Both the position numbers and the translations under genes were made by a program. A stretch of DNA of 64,000 nucleotides from Rhodobiaceae bacterium (lineage in GTDB: Bacteria; Pseudomonadota; Alphaproteobacteria; Rhizobiales; Tepidamorphaceae): assembly GCA_020637855.1 (NCBI GenBank), contig JACKJR010000008.1, positions 1-64,000 on the forward strand, written 5' to 3'. The notes under the pieces are model-generated. The model was not told the origin of the DNA. It did no database searches and saw nothing but the letters and a program-made list of their open reading frames with translations. Positions 46,543-56,518 of this stretch are shown piece by piece (position 1 is the stretch's first letter; every line of letters begins with the position of its first letter).

Positions 46543-46646
46543 CACGCCGGGGTTTATCCACGGTTTCTGCGAAAACACGAAAAAAGCGCTGCCGGAGAGA
46601 TTTTTGACTCCCCGAATCGTTTGTCGGCGCGTTATTCACAAGGTCC

Positions 46647-48275
46647 ATGGCGCGGTACATTTTCATAACCGGCGGCGTGGTTTCCTCACTCGGCAAGGGG
46701 CTTGCGTCCGCCGCACTCGGTGCGGTTCTTCAGGCGCGCGGCTACAAGGTCCGTCTGAAGAAGCTCGACCCCTATCTCAATGTCGATCCGGGCACGATGA
46801 GCCCGTATCAGCATGGCGAGGTGTTCGTCACCGACGACGGGGCGGAGACCGATCTCGATCTTGGCCACTATGAACGCTTCACCGGCGTTCCGTGCGCACA
46901 GTCGGACAACATCACCACGGGCCGGATCTATCAGGACATCATCGCGCGTGAACGGCGCGGCGATTATCTCGGCGCGACGATCCAGGTCATTCCGCACGTT
47001 ACCGACGAGATCAAGAAATTCGTCCTATCGGACAATGGCGACGCGGATTTCGTGCTGGCCGAGATCGGCGGCACTGTCGGCGATATCGAGGGCTTGCCGT
47101 TTTTCGAGGCGATCCGTCAGCTCGGCCAGGAACTTCCGCGCGGTGACGCGATTTTCATCCATCTCACGCTGCTGCCGTTCATTCCGAGCGCCGGGGAGCT
47201 GAAGACCAAACCGACCCAGCACTCGGTTAAGGAACTGCGCGGTATCGGTATCCAGCCCGACATCCTGCTGTGCCGCTGCGACAGGCCGATCCCCGAGGAC
47301 GAACGCCGCAAGCTTGCTCTGTTCTGCAACGTGCGCCCCTCTGCTGTGATCGAGGCGCGCGATGCCGATACGATCTATGCCGTGCCGATCGCCTATCATG
47401 AGTCCGGTCTCGACAAGGAAGTATTGGACGCTTTCGGGCTGCCGTCGGATACCAAGCCTGACCTGGGCAAGTGGGAGGAGATCGTCGATCGTATCCGCAA
47501 CCCGGAAGGCGAGGTGACGATTGCCATTGTCGGCAAATACACCGGGCTTAAAGACGCCTACAAATCGCTCAACGAAGCGCTGATGCATGGCGGCATCGCC
47601 AACAAGGTGCGGGTCAACATCGAGTGGATCGAATCGGAAATCTTCGAGAAGGAAGATCCCACGCCGTTTCTTGAAGGCGTGCACGGCATTCTGGTGCCCG
47701 GCGGATTCGGCCAGCGCGGCGCGGAAGGCAAGATAAACGCTGCAACTTTCGCACGCGTTCGCCATGTGCCGTATTTCGGCATCTGCTTCGGCATGCAGAT
47801 GGCGGTGATCGAGGCGGCGCGCAACCTTGCCGGCGTTACACAGGCCAATTCGACGGAATTCGGCGCAACGCCGGAACCCGTGGTCGGCCTGATGACCGAA
47901 TGGGTGCGTGGCAACATGCGTTATGAACGCGGCGCGGAGAGTGACCTCGGCGGCACCATGCGGCTTGGCGCCTACAAGGCGCGGCTGGCGGAAGGTTCGC
48001 AGGTCGCCGGCATTTACGGCGGCTGCGATATTTCCGAGCGTCACCGACACCGCTACGAGGTCAACACTGCCTATAAGGAGCGCTTGGAAGCGCAGGGCCT
48101 GAAGTTCTCCGGTATGTCGCCGGATGGCCTGTTGCCTGAAATCGTCGAGAACACGGGCCATCCCTGGTTCATCGGTGTGCAATATCATCCCGAGTTGAAG
48201 AGCCGGCCCTTCGACCCGCATCCGCTGTTCAGTTCCTTCATCGAGGCTGCCGTGGAGCAGAGCCGCCTTGTCTAA
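46647..48275 (+). CDS. pyrG: CTP synthase
   Basis: A 542-residue enzyme making CTP from UTP, ATP and glutamine. The synthetase domain has FITGGVVSSLGKGLASAALG, KKLDPYLNVDPGTMSPYQHGEVFVTDDGAETDLDLGHYERF-type blocks and NITTGRIYQ. The C-terminal class I amidotransferase domain has VPGGFGQRG, the nucleophile Cys in YFGICFGMQ, and the His-Glu pair in GVQYHPELKSRP. The stop is overlapped by the TTG start of the next gene. Confidence 0.98.
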   Translation: MARYIFITGGVVSSLGKGLASAALGAVLQARGYKVRLKKLDPYLNVDPGTMSPYQHGEVFVTDDGAETDLDLGHYERFTGVPCAQSDNITTGRIYQDIIARERRGDYLGATIQVIPHVTDEIKKFVLSDNGDADFVLAEIGGTVGDIEGLPFFEAIRQLGQELPRGDAIFIHLTLLPFIPSAGELKTKPTQHSVKELRGIGIQPDILLCRCDRPIPEDERRKLALFCNVRPSAVIEARDADTIYAVPIAYHESGLDKEVLDAFGLPSDTKPDLGKWEEIVDRIRNPEGEVTIAIVGKYTGLKDAYKSLNEALMHGGIANKVRVNIEWIESEIFEKEDPTPFLEGVHGILVPGGFGQRGAEGKINAATFARVRHVPYFGICFGMQMAVIEAARNLAGVTQANSTEFGATPEPVVGLMTEWVRGNMRYERGAESDLGGTMRLGAYKARLAEGSQVAGIYGGCDISERHRHRYEVNTAYKERLEAQGLKFSGMSPDGLLPEIVENTGHPWFIGVQYHPELKSRPFDPHPLFSSFIEAAVEQSRLV

Positions 48276-49152
48276 TTCCGCAGACGCCAAGCGCGGTATC
48301 GATCATCTCGTGCTGCCTGTGAGCGATCTCGATGTGGCGCGGCAGAGTTACGAACGGCTTGGCTTCACCTGCACGCCCGACGCCTATCATCCGTTTGGTA
48401 CCAAGAACTTTCTGGTTCAGCTGCAGGGCTCGTTCCTCGAAATCCTGGCCGTCCATGACCGCGGCATCTTTCCAGCTCCCGGGCCGGAGGATTTCAGCTT
48501 TCCGCGCTTCAACGACGGTTTTCTCGCCCGCAACGGCGAGGGATTCTCGATGCTGGTGATGGATTCAAACGATCCCGGCACCGACCGCGCCGACTTCATG
48601 GATGCCGGCCTGAACGTGCACGCGCCGTTTTCCTTCGGCCGCGTCGCCGTGTTGCCGGACGGGACACAGGCAAACGTCGGGTTCGAACTGACATTCGTCA
48701 CCGATACCGGCATGCCTGACTGCGGCTTTTTCACCTGCCATCAGGTGCATCCGCCGGAACTGTTCTGGAAGCCGGATTACCAGCGCCATGCCAATACGGC
48801 CCGGTCGATCAAGACGGTCGTTCTGGCCGGTGAAGACTGGCGCGATCATGTCACTTTTCTTGAAGGGTTTACAGGAACACAGGCAGAGATTTCGTCGGAC
48901 CATGCCCGGTTCAGAACGTTGCGCGGCGATGTCGTTGCCGGAACGCCTGTGTTTTCGGCAGGAATTTTCTGCATGCAGCCACCAGCTTACGAAACGCTGC
49001 GTTTTCTCGGGTATGAAATTCAGATCGCGGATTTTCATTCGGCAAGGGATTGCCTGGACGCTGCCGGCCTGAAATTTGTCGGCATTGGCGAGCAATGCGT
49101 CATTTTTCCAAGCGACCAACTTCACGGCGTTCCGATTGCCTTCTCCGTGTGA
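48268..49152 (+). CDS. VOC-family glyoxalase-like protein
   Basis: A 294-residue protein whose N-terminal part, GIDHLVLPVSDLDVARQSYERLGFTCTPDAYHPFGTKNF, is a clear vicinal-oxygen-chelate fold. A second module starts near AGEDWRDHVTFLEGFTG. The length and layout fit the glyoxalase-like (Glyoxalase_5-type) family with two paired modules. The substrate is unknown. It probably starts at a TTG (48268) that overlaps the pyrG stop by 8 bases; no ATG or GTG is available before the conserved region. It is coupled to pyrG and followed by kdsA. Confidence 0.82.
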   Translation: MSNSADAKRGIDHLVLPVSDLDVARQSYERLGFTCTPDAYHPFGTKNFLVQLQGSFLEILAVHDRGIFPAPGPEDFSFPRFNDGFLARNGEGFSMLVMDSNDPGTDRADFMDAGLNVHAPFSFGRVAVLPDGTQANVGFELTFVTDTGMPDCGFFTCHQVHPPELFWKPDYQRHANTARSIKTVVLAGEDWRDHVTFLEGFTGTQAEISSDHARFRTLRGDVVAGTPVFSAGIFCMQPPAYETLRFLGYEIQIADFHSARDCLDAAGLKFVGIGEQCVIFPSDQLHGVPIAFSV

Positions 49153-49197
49153 ACGTGCCACCACGGCGAACAAACGAAACTCAACGCGGATTGTCCC

Positions 49198-50031
49198 TTG
49201 AGCAACGCTTCGAAAACCGTATCCGTCGGCGGGGTATCCTTCGCCAATGACAAACCGTTTGCGCTGATCGCTGGCCCTTGCGTGCTGGAAAGCCGCGACC
49301 ATGCGCTCGATATTGCCTCCAGCCTCAAGGAATTGACCGAAGAGCTCGGTATCGGGTTTGTCTTCAAGACATCCTTCGACAAGGCCAACCGAACGAGCCT
49401 GAAATCGGCGCGCGGTCTCGGCCTCGATGCGGCGCTGACCGTGTTTGCCGAGGTCAAGTCGCGGCTCGACGTGCCGATCACCACGGATGTTCATCTGCCG
49501 GACCAGTGCGCGGAAGCATCCGAAATCGTCGATCTTCTGCAAATCCCGGCGTTCCTGTGCCGGCAGACCGACCTTCTGGTTGCCGCCGCCGAGACCGGAC
49601 GGCCCGTGAACGTCAAAAAGGGGCAGTTTCTCGCCCCCTGGGACATGGCGAATGTCGTTGCCAAACTCACCGGTACCGGCAATCCGGATGTGATGGTCAC
49701 CGACCGGGGAACGAGTTTCGGCTACAATACGCTGGTGACGGATTTCCGGGGACTGCCAACCATGGCTGCGGACGGTACTCCGGTCATCTTCGACGCGACC
49801 CACTCGGTTCAGCAGCCGGGCGGGCTTGGCGGAAAATCCGGCGGACAGCGCGAATTTGTTCCCGTGCTGGCGCGGGCTGCCATTGCGGTCGGTGTGGCAG
49901 GACTCTTCATCGAGACGCACGAAGACCCGGATAATGCGCCGAGCGATGGACCGAACATGGTGCCTCTTGCTGACATGCGCGCATTGCTGCAGAGGCTGAT
50001 GGCGTTCGATGGCGTTGCCAAGTGCGTGTGA
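49198..50031 (+). CDS. kdsA: 2-dehydro-3-deoxyphosphooctonate aldolase (KDO-8-P synthase)
   Basis: A 277-residue TIM-barrel enzyme that condenses phosphoenolpyruvate and arabinose 5-phosphate for the KDO of lipopolysaccharide. Motifs are LIAGPCVLESRDHA, FKTSFDKANRTS, VPITTDVHLPDQ, NVKKGQFLAPWDM and FDATHSVQQPGG. The best start is a TTG at 49198, the second TTG start in a row. Either two of these genes truly use TTG or their translation is deliberately weak. Confidence 0.96.
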   Translation: MSNASKTVSVGGVSFANDKPFALIAGPCVLESRDHALDIASSLKELTEELGIGFVFKTSFDKANRTSLKSARGLGLDAALTVFAEVKSRLDVPITTDVHLPDQCAEASEIVDLLQIPAFLCRQTDLLVAAAETGRPVNVKKGQFLAPWDMANVVAKLTGTGNPDVMVTDRGTSFGYNTLVTDFRGLPTMAADGTPVIFDATHSVQQPGGLGGKSGGQREFVPVLARAAIAVGVAGLFIETHEDPDNAPSDGPNMVPLADMRALLQRLMAFDGVAKCV

Positions 50032-50068
50032 TCCTGCTCGGCGCCCATAAATATCCGTTTACGAGACG

Positions 50069-51499
50069 TCAGGCCGCCTGATCGGTACTTTCCTGCAATC
50101 CGTTCTTGCTGGCTACGGGTACGTTTTCTGCATCGTCATCCAGATCGCGCCTTTCAGGGCCACCATAAGTGGGGTCCTCTCCAAGCCTGCGATCAAGCGG
50201 TCCGCGGCGCAGGGACAGCAGGAAGGCTTTGACTTCAGCAGACAAAGTGTCTGCCTGCGATACCAGGCTTTGTGAGGCTCCGAAGACATCGCCAGCAAGT
50301 CTGCCTGTGTCCTGGGTCTGCATGGAAACCTTGTGGATGTTTTCCGTTACGTTGCTGGCGCCTGCAAATGCCTGATCGACATTGTATGCAATTTCGTCCG
50401 TCCGCGTTTTTTGAGCGTCGATGGTCTCGGCGGCGTCGCTGGTTAGACCGGATATTTCCTCAATGGTTTGCGTGATGGTGGCGATGGCTGCAACGGCCTC
50501 TTGGGTCGCGGACTGAACCGCTTCCACATGGTGAGAAATTTCACCTGTTGCATTGGCGGTTTGCGATGCGAGAGCCTTCACTTCGTTGGCAACGACCGAG
50601 AAACCCTTGCCCATTTCGCCGGCGCGCGCGGCCTCTATGGTTGCGTTGAGCGCAAGCAGATTGGTCTGGTTCGCGATATCGTTGATAAGACTGACAACGT
50701 CGCCAATTCGGGCGGCAGCGCTGTCGAGACCACGAATGATGCCATCGGTTTTTTTGGCATGTTCCACGGCGCGCGACGCGATATCCGCCGAGTGGCTGAT
50801 TTTGCTTGCTGCTTGTTGAGACGAGGAGGCGAGTTCGCCGGCAGACTTGGAAGCTCCCTGGACGTTTGTCGTTGCCTCTTCGGCTGCCGCTGCCACGGCG
50901 GTTGCGCGTTCGCTCGTATTCTTGGCACCCTTGTCCACCGATTCAGCCAGTTCGATCATCGTGGCTGAAGATGCCGAGATTGCATTGGTCACATCGCGAA
51001 CGGCGTTCTCGAAACGCGTTGTAGACGTGTTGACCTCGCCGATACGCCCTTCGATCGTGGCCATTGCCGCGTTGATTATGGAAGCGCCGGAGGCAAGCGC
51101 ACCATCCAGCCCCTCGGGCAGAATGCGGCGAAAGTATTTGTGGTTTCGAACCGCACTCAGCACCGCGGTCGTCTCGCGGATGTAGGCGTCGATCCGGTCG
51201 ACCATATCATTGATGGCGTAGTGAAGTTCCGCCAGATCGCCGGCATCGGGAATAATAACTGTCCGCCGTTCGAAATTGCCGCGCGAAATCTCGCCGCAGT
51301 AAACGGCCGCATCATTGATGACTTTCTGCACGCGAGAGAGCATGACCAACGCCGATATGGCGCCAATTATTGCAAGACATCCTCCAATTACCGCCGGAAG
51401 ATACAAACCCAGCCAGGATGAAGCGATAGCGGCGATTGCACCTATTGCAGCCAGCCCGGCAGATATCTTGGCTTTAGAGAGAGAAGATAAGTTCGTCAT
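50069..51499 (-). CDS. Methyl-accepting chemotaxis protein without a ligand domain (CetA-like)
   Basis: A 476-residue transducer. Two closely spaced membrane helices (about 12-30 and 34-53) are joined by only a few residues, so there is no periplasmic sensor. A HAMP-like segment follows, then the cytoplasmic coiled-coil signalling domain with the conserved tip NQTNLLALNATIEAARAGEMGKGFSVVANEVKALA. The C-terminal tail is charged. Its start lies 26 bases inside the upstream PAS gene, so the two are translationally coupled. The pair matches the logic of Aer split in two, like Campylobacter CetA/CetB. Confidence 0.88.
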   Translation of the reverse strand: MTNLSSLSKAKISAGLAAIGAIAAIASSWLGLYLPAVIGGCLAIIGAISALVMLSRVQKVINDAAVYCGEISRGNFERRTVIIPDAGDLAELHYAINDMVDRIDAYIRETTAVLSAVRNHKYFRRILPEGLDGALASGASIINAAMATIEGRIGEVNTSTTRFENAVRDVTNAISASSATMIELAESVDKGAKNTSERATAVAAAAEEATTNVQGASKSAGELASSSQQAASKISHSADIASRAVEHAKKTDGIIRGLDSAAARIGDVVSLINDIANQTNLLALNATIEAARAGEMGKGFSVVANEVKALASQTANATGEISHHVEAVQSATQEAVAAIATITQTIEEISGLTSDAAETIDAQKTRTDEIAYNVDQAFAGASNVTENIHKVSMQTQDTGRLAGDVFGASQSLVSQADTLSAEVKAFLLSLRRGPLDRRLGEDPTYGGPERRDLDDDAENVPVASKNGLQESTDQAA

Positions 51500-51995
51500 A
51501 GGAACGCGCCTTTGAGCGAATGATTTCCTTCAGATGGTCGTAGGATTTCTGCAGTCCGGTCTTGCGGTTTGATTCTGAATTTTCGATAGCCAACAGATCG
51601 GCGTAGAGCGGTTCGATAACCTTGCTGATCACTTCACGTCGCGGGACGCGGCGGTTGGAGTGGTAGCCGACAACATTCCAGTCCTTGTCAAAGGATGGCG
51701 TGACGTGGGCAAATACCCAGTAATAGCCTCCTGTCTTGGACAGGTTTTTCACATAGGCGAAGACCTCATCATGGCTTCCGAGCATGTCCCACAGCAGTTT
51801 GAAGACGGCTCGCGGCATGTCCGGATGCCGGATGATGCTGTGGGGCTGGCCAATCAGTTCTTCCTCACAATATCCGGCGATCTGGCAGAAGGTTCTGTTG
51901 GCGTAGGTAATCCTGCCTTTCAAATCGGTCTTCGAGACGATGATTTCCGATTTTTCGAAAGTCAGTTCGGAATTGTCAGGCGTTGGACGGTTCAT
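51474..51995 (-). CDS. Aer-type PAS domain protein (CetB-like)
   Basis: A 173-residue soluble protein made of one PAS domain closely resembling that of the aerotaxis receptor Aer. Segments are NRTFCQIAGYCEEELIGQPHSIIRHPDMPRAVF (with Arg56, His57 and Asp59 at the FAD-site region), VKNLSKTGGYYWVFAHVTP and EVISKVIEPLYADLL. It probably binds FAD and senses redox state; this is inferred from Aer. The ATG at 51995 is preferred over an upstream in-frame ATG that adds 20 unconserved residues. It overlaps the downstream chemoreceptor gene by 26 bases. Confidence 0.85.
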   Translation of the reverse strand: MNRPTPDNSELTFEKSEIIVSKTDLKGRITYANRTFCQIAGYCEEELIGQPHSIIRHPDMPRAVFKLLWDMLGSHDEVFAYVKNLSKTGGYYWVFAHVTPSFDKDWNVVGYHSNRRVPRREVISKVIEPLYADLLAIENSESNRKTGLQKSYDHLKEIIRSKARSYDELIFSL

Positions 51996-52400
51996 CTTGT
52001 TTGGCAGTTTTTTAAGGCAATTCACCAAGAGGGAGGGATTTGAGGAAGGAAACAATTCATCCGGTTTCCGATCTATTAACGATGCGGGTTGTTCGGCTCA
52101 TGGTAGGTAGTTTGCCGTAAGCATTGCTTCGTTTTGATCCGGTGTTGTTCCCGGAATTTCTACTCCTGGTTGATACTCCTTGGGGGATTTCATTCTCATC
52201 GATTGTGATGGAAGCAAGCTCTGAAATTGACGCGGGTAGAAAGTCCGGTGATTTGAGCGCTGGCGGGCAGCCGATTCGGTCAGGCAATCTGGCTGGTGAT
52301 AATTCATTCCGGGGCAAACAAGGGTCCGTGGTATGAAGTTGGATATTCGTTCAAACCTTCAAACCCTCAAACCTTCTGTCCCCTCGGAAAAGCTCTGAAC
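51996..52400. other. 405-base divergent gap between the PAS gene and the MFS gene
   Basis: No gene is supported. It should hold promoters for the PAS-chemoreceptor pair (minus) and the MFS gene (plus), but no strong sigma-70 match stands out. Near the right end is a triple 8-base tandem repeat, TCAAACC(T/C), at 52351-52374, shortly before the MFS ribosome binding site. Confidence 0.5.
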
Positions 52401-53567
52401 GTGCGCCTCGACCTGATATTCGCGCTCAGCCTTGCGGGCCTCGGCAGCAATATCGCATTGCGTCTCGTCGATCCTCTGGTGCCGACGATCGCGGGCGAGT
52501 TTGGCCTGTCGGTCACCACGGTTGCGACATTGGCGACGGCTTATGCACTGCCATATGCGCTGTTCCAGCCGGTGCTTGGACCGGTCGGTGACGCTATCGG
52601 CAAAGCGCTGCTGATCCGCGCCAGCCTGGTCGTGCTGGCCTGCGGTCTGGTGATGTGTGCGCTTGCGCCGAACTTTCCGTCGCTGGTTGCGGCGCGCATC
52701 ATCTGCGGCATGGCGGCCGGCGGCATCATTCCGGCTGCCTTCGCCATGATTGGCGACCGTATTCCCATGGCCGACAGGCAGGTGGCGATCAGTCGCCTAT
52801 TGCTGTTGATCTTCATTGCGCAGATCGCGGGCGCCGGTGGGGCAGGGGCATTGTCAACCGTTTTCGGCTGGCGTGGTGTGCTGCTGTCCGCGGCAGCTGT
52901 AACGGCGAGTGTGGCCGCTTTCACTTTCACCACGCTGACCCCGCGCGAGGGTGTGGTGCGCAAAAAGCCTTCGATCAGCAGCGCTATTGCCGGTTACCGC
53001 GAGGTTTTCGCCAATCCGCAAGCCGTGCCGCTTTTTCTACTGGCCTTTCTGGAAGGGACGGCTGTCTTTGCGACGCACCCATATGTTGCTTCGATCCTCA
53101 AGGCCCGCGAAAATGTTGACGCGTTCGAGGCCGGGATGGTCATCGGCTCCTTCGGTGTCGGCGCGTTAGGCTATACGCTCGTGGTGAAGCAACTGGTCGC
53201 CACGCTCGGGCCCAGGCGCATGGCGATCATAGGAGCCTTGTTTGCCGGCGGCGCGCTGGCGCTGTTTGCGTTCGGCCGTGACTGGCGCATCGATTGCGCC
53301 CTGTTCTTTATCTTCGGCTTCTCGTTCCTGATGCTTCACAACCCGTTGCAGGCTGTTGCTACGGAACTGAGCGCGACGGCGCGCGGTTCCTCCGTGGCGC
53401 TGTTCGCCCTGTCGCTATTCCTGGGGCAGGCCGTGGGGCCTCCGATTTTCGGGGCGGCTTCCTTCCTTGCCGGGAACCTGCCGATGATCCTCGCCGAAGC
53501 CGCAATCGTCGCCAGCCTCGGAGTACTGGCGGCGCGCTTTGTTCTCGTCGATCGGAAGAAAACCTAG
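52401..53567 (+). CDS. MFS transporter
   Basis: A 388-residue major facilitator with about 12 membrane helices, starting LDLIFALSLAGLGSNIALRLVDPLVPTIAGEFGLSV. The loop PVLGPVGDAIGKALLIRASL fits the helix 2-3 motif of drug:H+ antiporter-type MFS proteins. The GTG at 52401 has a GGAAAAG site. The longer frame from 52296 reads through the repeat region and is unlikely to be translated. The substrate cannot be told from the sequence. It converges on the DUF1835 gene with a 10-base gap. Confidence 0.85.
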   Translation: MRLDLIFALSLAGLGSNIALRLVDPLVPTIAGEFGLSVTTVATLATAYALPYALFQPVLGPVGDAIGKALLIRASLVVLACGLVMCALAPNFPSLVAARIICGMAAGGIIPAAFAMIGDRIPMADRQVAISRLLLLIFIAQIAGAGGAGALSTVFGWRGVLLSAAAVTASVAAFTFTTLTPREGVVRKKPSISSAIAGYREVFANPQAVPLFLLAFLEGTAVFATHPYVASILKARENVDAFEAGMVIGSFGVGALGYTLVVKQLVATLGPRRMAIIGALFAGGALALFAFGRDWRIDCALFFIFGFSFLMLHNPLQAVATELSATARGSSVALFALSLFLGQAVGPPIFGAASFLAGNLPMILAEAAIVASLGVLAARFVLVDRKKT

Positions 53568-53577
53568 GACCGGCACC

Positions 53578-54573
53578 TTAAGCGTTCGCCGGGGCGCGCA
53601 AATCCTGTGTTGCTTCGTCCCAGCGCCACGGATCGTTGCCCAGGGCGTGATAACCGCCGAACCACTGGTCAATGCCGTTTTCGGTAACGAAATCCGCGTC
53701 GCCAGCCAGCAATGCTCTTCCGAAGTCCGTCAGCGTCACTTTCGATTGTGCAAACGCTCGATAAGCCTCGTCACTGTGACAGGCATCATGGAGCGTTCCG
53801 GAAAGCCCGGCGATGGCCGGTGTCGGGGCTGAAGCGAGAGTGTCCAGGATGCGAAAGAAGCTCAGATCGCCCATGAACATGGCGTCCTCACGTTTCGCAA
53901 CTGCGCCGAATGCCTTTCCTGCAGGCAGTGGGGTCAGTGCGCCTTCCTCCAGACACCAGCGCTGCGTGCGGCCCAAGCCGCAGGTCGTATCGGGAAGTTC
54001 GGCAAGAAACCTGAGCAAGGCAGAGCCGAGCCATGGCAGTGTACTCAACCCGGGCGCGAGCGCTTTTGCGAAGTTTGCCAGTGCTGTGCAATTGCCATCG
54101 CGAAAGAACCGCCACGCCTGTGCCGCCTCGTGGCGCATTTGCAGGCTGACGGCTTGTGTGTTTTCAGCAAACCGCAATACGTCTTCGGGGCTTTGGGTAC
54201 CGAGGTAGTCGTCTGCCTGAATCAGATAGACCCCGGTTTCGCGTTCCGTATCCTCCAGGGCGTCGAGGATATCGAGCAGTTGAAGCTGGTCATAGAGATC
54301 GTGTTCCAGCCAGATTTCGATGCGTTCGTAGTTTTCAAGATCTGCGAAAATTCTCTCGCGCTCCGCGAATCCTTCTGCGACCTCGTTTTCGTGCTGGTGA
54401 AAAAGGCGAACAATCTCGCCCTGCCGCATGGCGTGAAAAGCCGTCCGGCTTCCACATTCGGTGACACGCCCCTCATGCAACACGTCGCGCCATGGAAGAA
54501 TCGCATCTTTTACGCCTGCAGCGCGAAACTGATGGAGTGCGGAGTCACCGTTGGTGATGATCAGACGCGCCAT
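53578..54573 (-). CDS. DUF1835 domain protein
   Basis: A 331-residue soluble protein. The N-terminal domain (LIITNGDSALHQFRAAGVKDAILPWRDVLHEGRV ... FADLENYERIEIWLEHDLYDQLQLLDIL) matches DUF1835, which has no established function. The C-terminal half (PWLGSALLRFLAELPDTTCGLGRTQRW and onward) is also seen in this group. It is monocistronic, convergent with the MFS gene and divergent from eno. Confidence 0.8.
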   Translation of the reverse strand: MARLIITNGDSALHQFRAAGVKDAILPWRDVLHEGRVTECGSRTAFHAMRQGEIVRLFHQHENEVAEGFAERERIFADLENYERIEIWLEHDLYDQLQLLDILDALEDTERETGVYLIQADDYLGTQSPEDVLRFAENTQAVSLQMRHEAAQAWRFFRDGNCTALANFAKALAPGLSTLPWLGSALLRFLAELPDTTCGLGRTQRWCLEEGALTPLPAGKAFGAVAKREDAMFMGDLSFFRILDTLASAPTPAIAGLSGTLHDACHSDEAYRAFAQSKVTLTDFGRALLAGDADFVTENGIDQWFGGYHALGNDPWRWDEATQDLRAPANA

Positions 54574-54735
54574 TTGGGTGCTCTTTGTTCAAACCGGATC
54601 ACGAAGGAATTTGCCGGCAGGCGATATTCCGTCAGGAACAAGGAGATATTCCCGTCCCAGGAAACATTCCTCCTGCGGCAAAAATGAAATACAAGCGCGG
54701 TAACAACCCGATATGCAACCATCCCGGAGCAGGCC

Positions 54736-56022
<1,287 letters not shown>

Positions 56023-56135
56023 TTGATGTTCTGATCACCGCTGCTCACAAACGCGCGAGTTCACGGCGAGTTTGATTGCAGTGATCGCGGTTCCATCCCA
56101 ACTGTCTCCCCACGAGGTGCGTGCCGTCTCGTCGG

Positions 56136-56153
56136 CGAACCTGTTATGGTTCG
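56136..56153. promoter_or_regulatory. Inverted repeat upstream of the bufferin operon
   Basis: CGAACC (56136-56141) and GGTTCG (56148-56153) are perfect 6-bp arms around TGTTAT, ending 31 bases before the bufA start. The TGTTAT centre could be a -10 element, which would make this a repressor or activator site. No regulator gene is nearby. In other bacteria bufferin operons are under ECF sigma factor or copper control; which applies here cannot be told. Confidence 0.45.
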
Positions 56154-56184
56154 TTGCTGTGAACATCAGGAGGAGAAATCCCTT

Positions 56185-56481
56185 ATGACGACCCCCATCA
56201 AAACGACCGCGTTTGCCGCTGCTGTAACCGCTGCACTCGCCATGGCTGCCGCCAACGCTCCTGTGCAGGCCGCCGATGACATGGAAAAATGCTTCGGCGT
56301 CGCCAAAGCCGGCCAGAATGACTGCAAGGCCGGGGCCGGTACGAGCTGTGCCGGCACTTCCAAGGTCGACTATCAGGGCAATGCCTGGAAACTCGTTCCC
56401 AAGGGCACCTGCCTGAGCATGGACCTTCCCGGCGACCGCAAGGGATCGCTTGAAGAGCTCGCTCGCGACATCCCGTCCTGA
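56185..56481 (+). CDS. bufA: Bufferin precursor peptide (DUF2282 family)
   Basis: A 98-residue RiPP precursor. A Sec-type signal peptide (residues 1 to about 29, ending PVQA-AD) is followed by a conserved core with four Cys at 36, 47, 55 and 76 (EKCFGVAKAGQNDCKAG, GTSCAGTSKVDYQGNAW, KGTCLSM). In characterised bufferins these Cys are modified to 5-thiooxazoles by the BufB/BufC pair, and the exported peptide binds copper. The ATG at 56185 has a perfect AGGAGGAG site; an earlier GTG start adds 13 residues and would spoil the signal peptide. Confidence 0.93.
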   Translation: MTTPIKTTAFAAAVTAALAMAAANAPVQAADDMEKCFGVAKAGQNDCKAGAGTSCAGTSKVDYQGNAWKLVPKGTCLSMDLPGDRKGSLEELARDIPS

Positions 56482-56518
56482 TCGTTGCGGCATTCTGTAG
56501 AGTTGGAAGGTCACAGGG

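Noticed and set aside
52296..52400. Longer N-terminus for the MFS transporter
   Set aside because: The extra 35 codons read through a tandem TCAAACC repeat and give a non-membrane leader. The GTG at 52401 has a better binding site and the standard start of helix 1.
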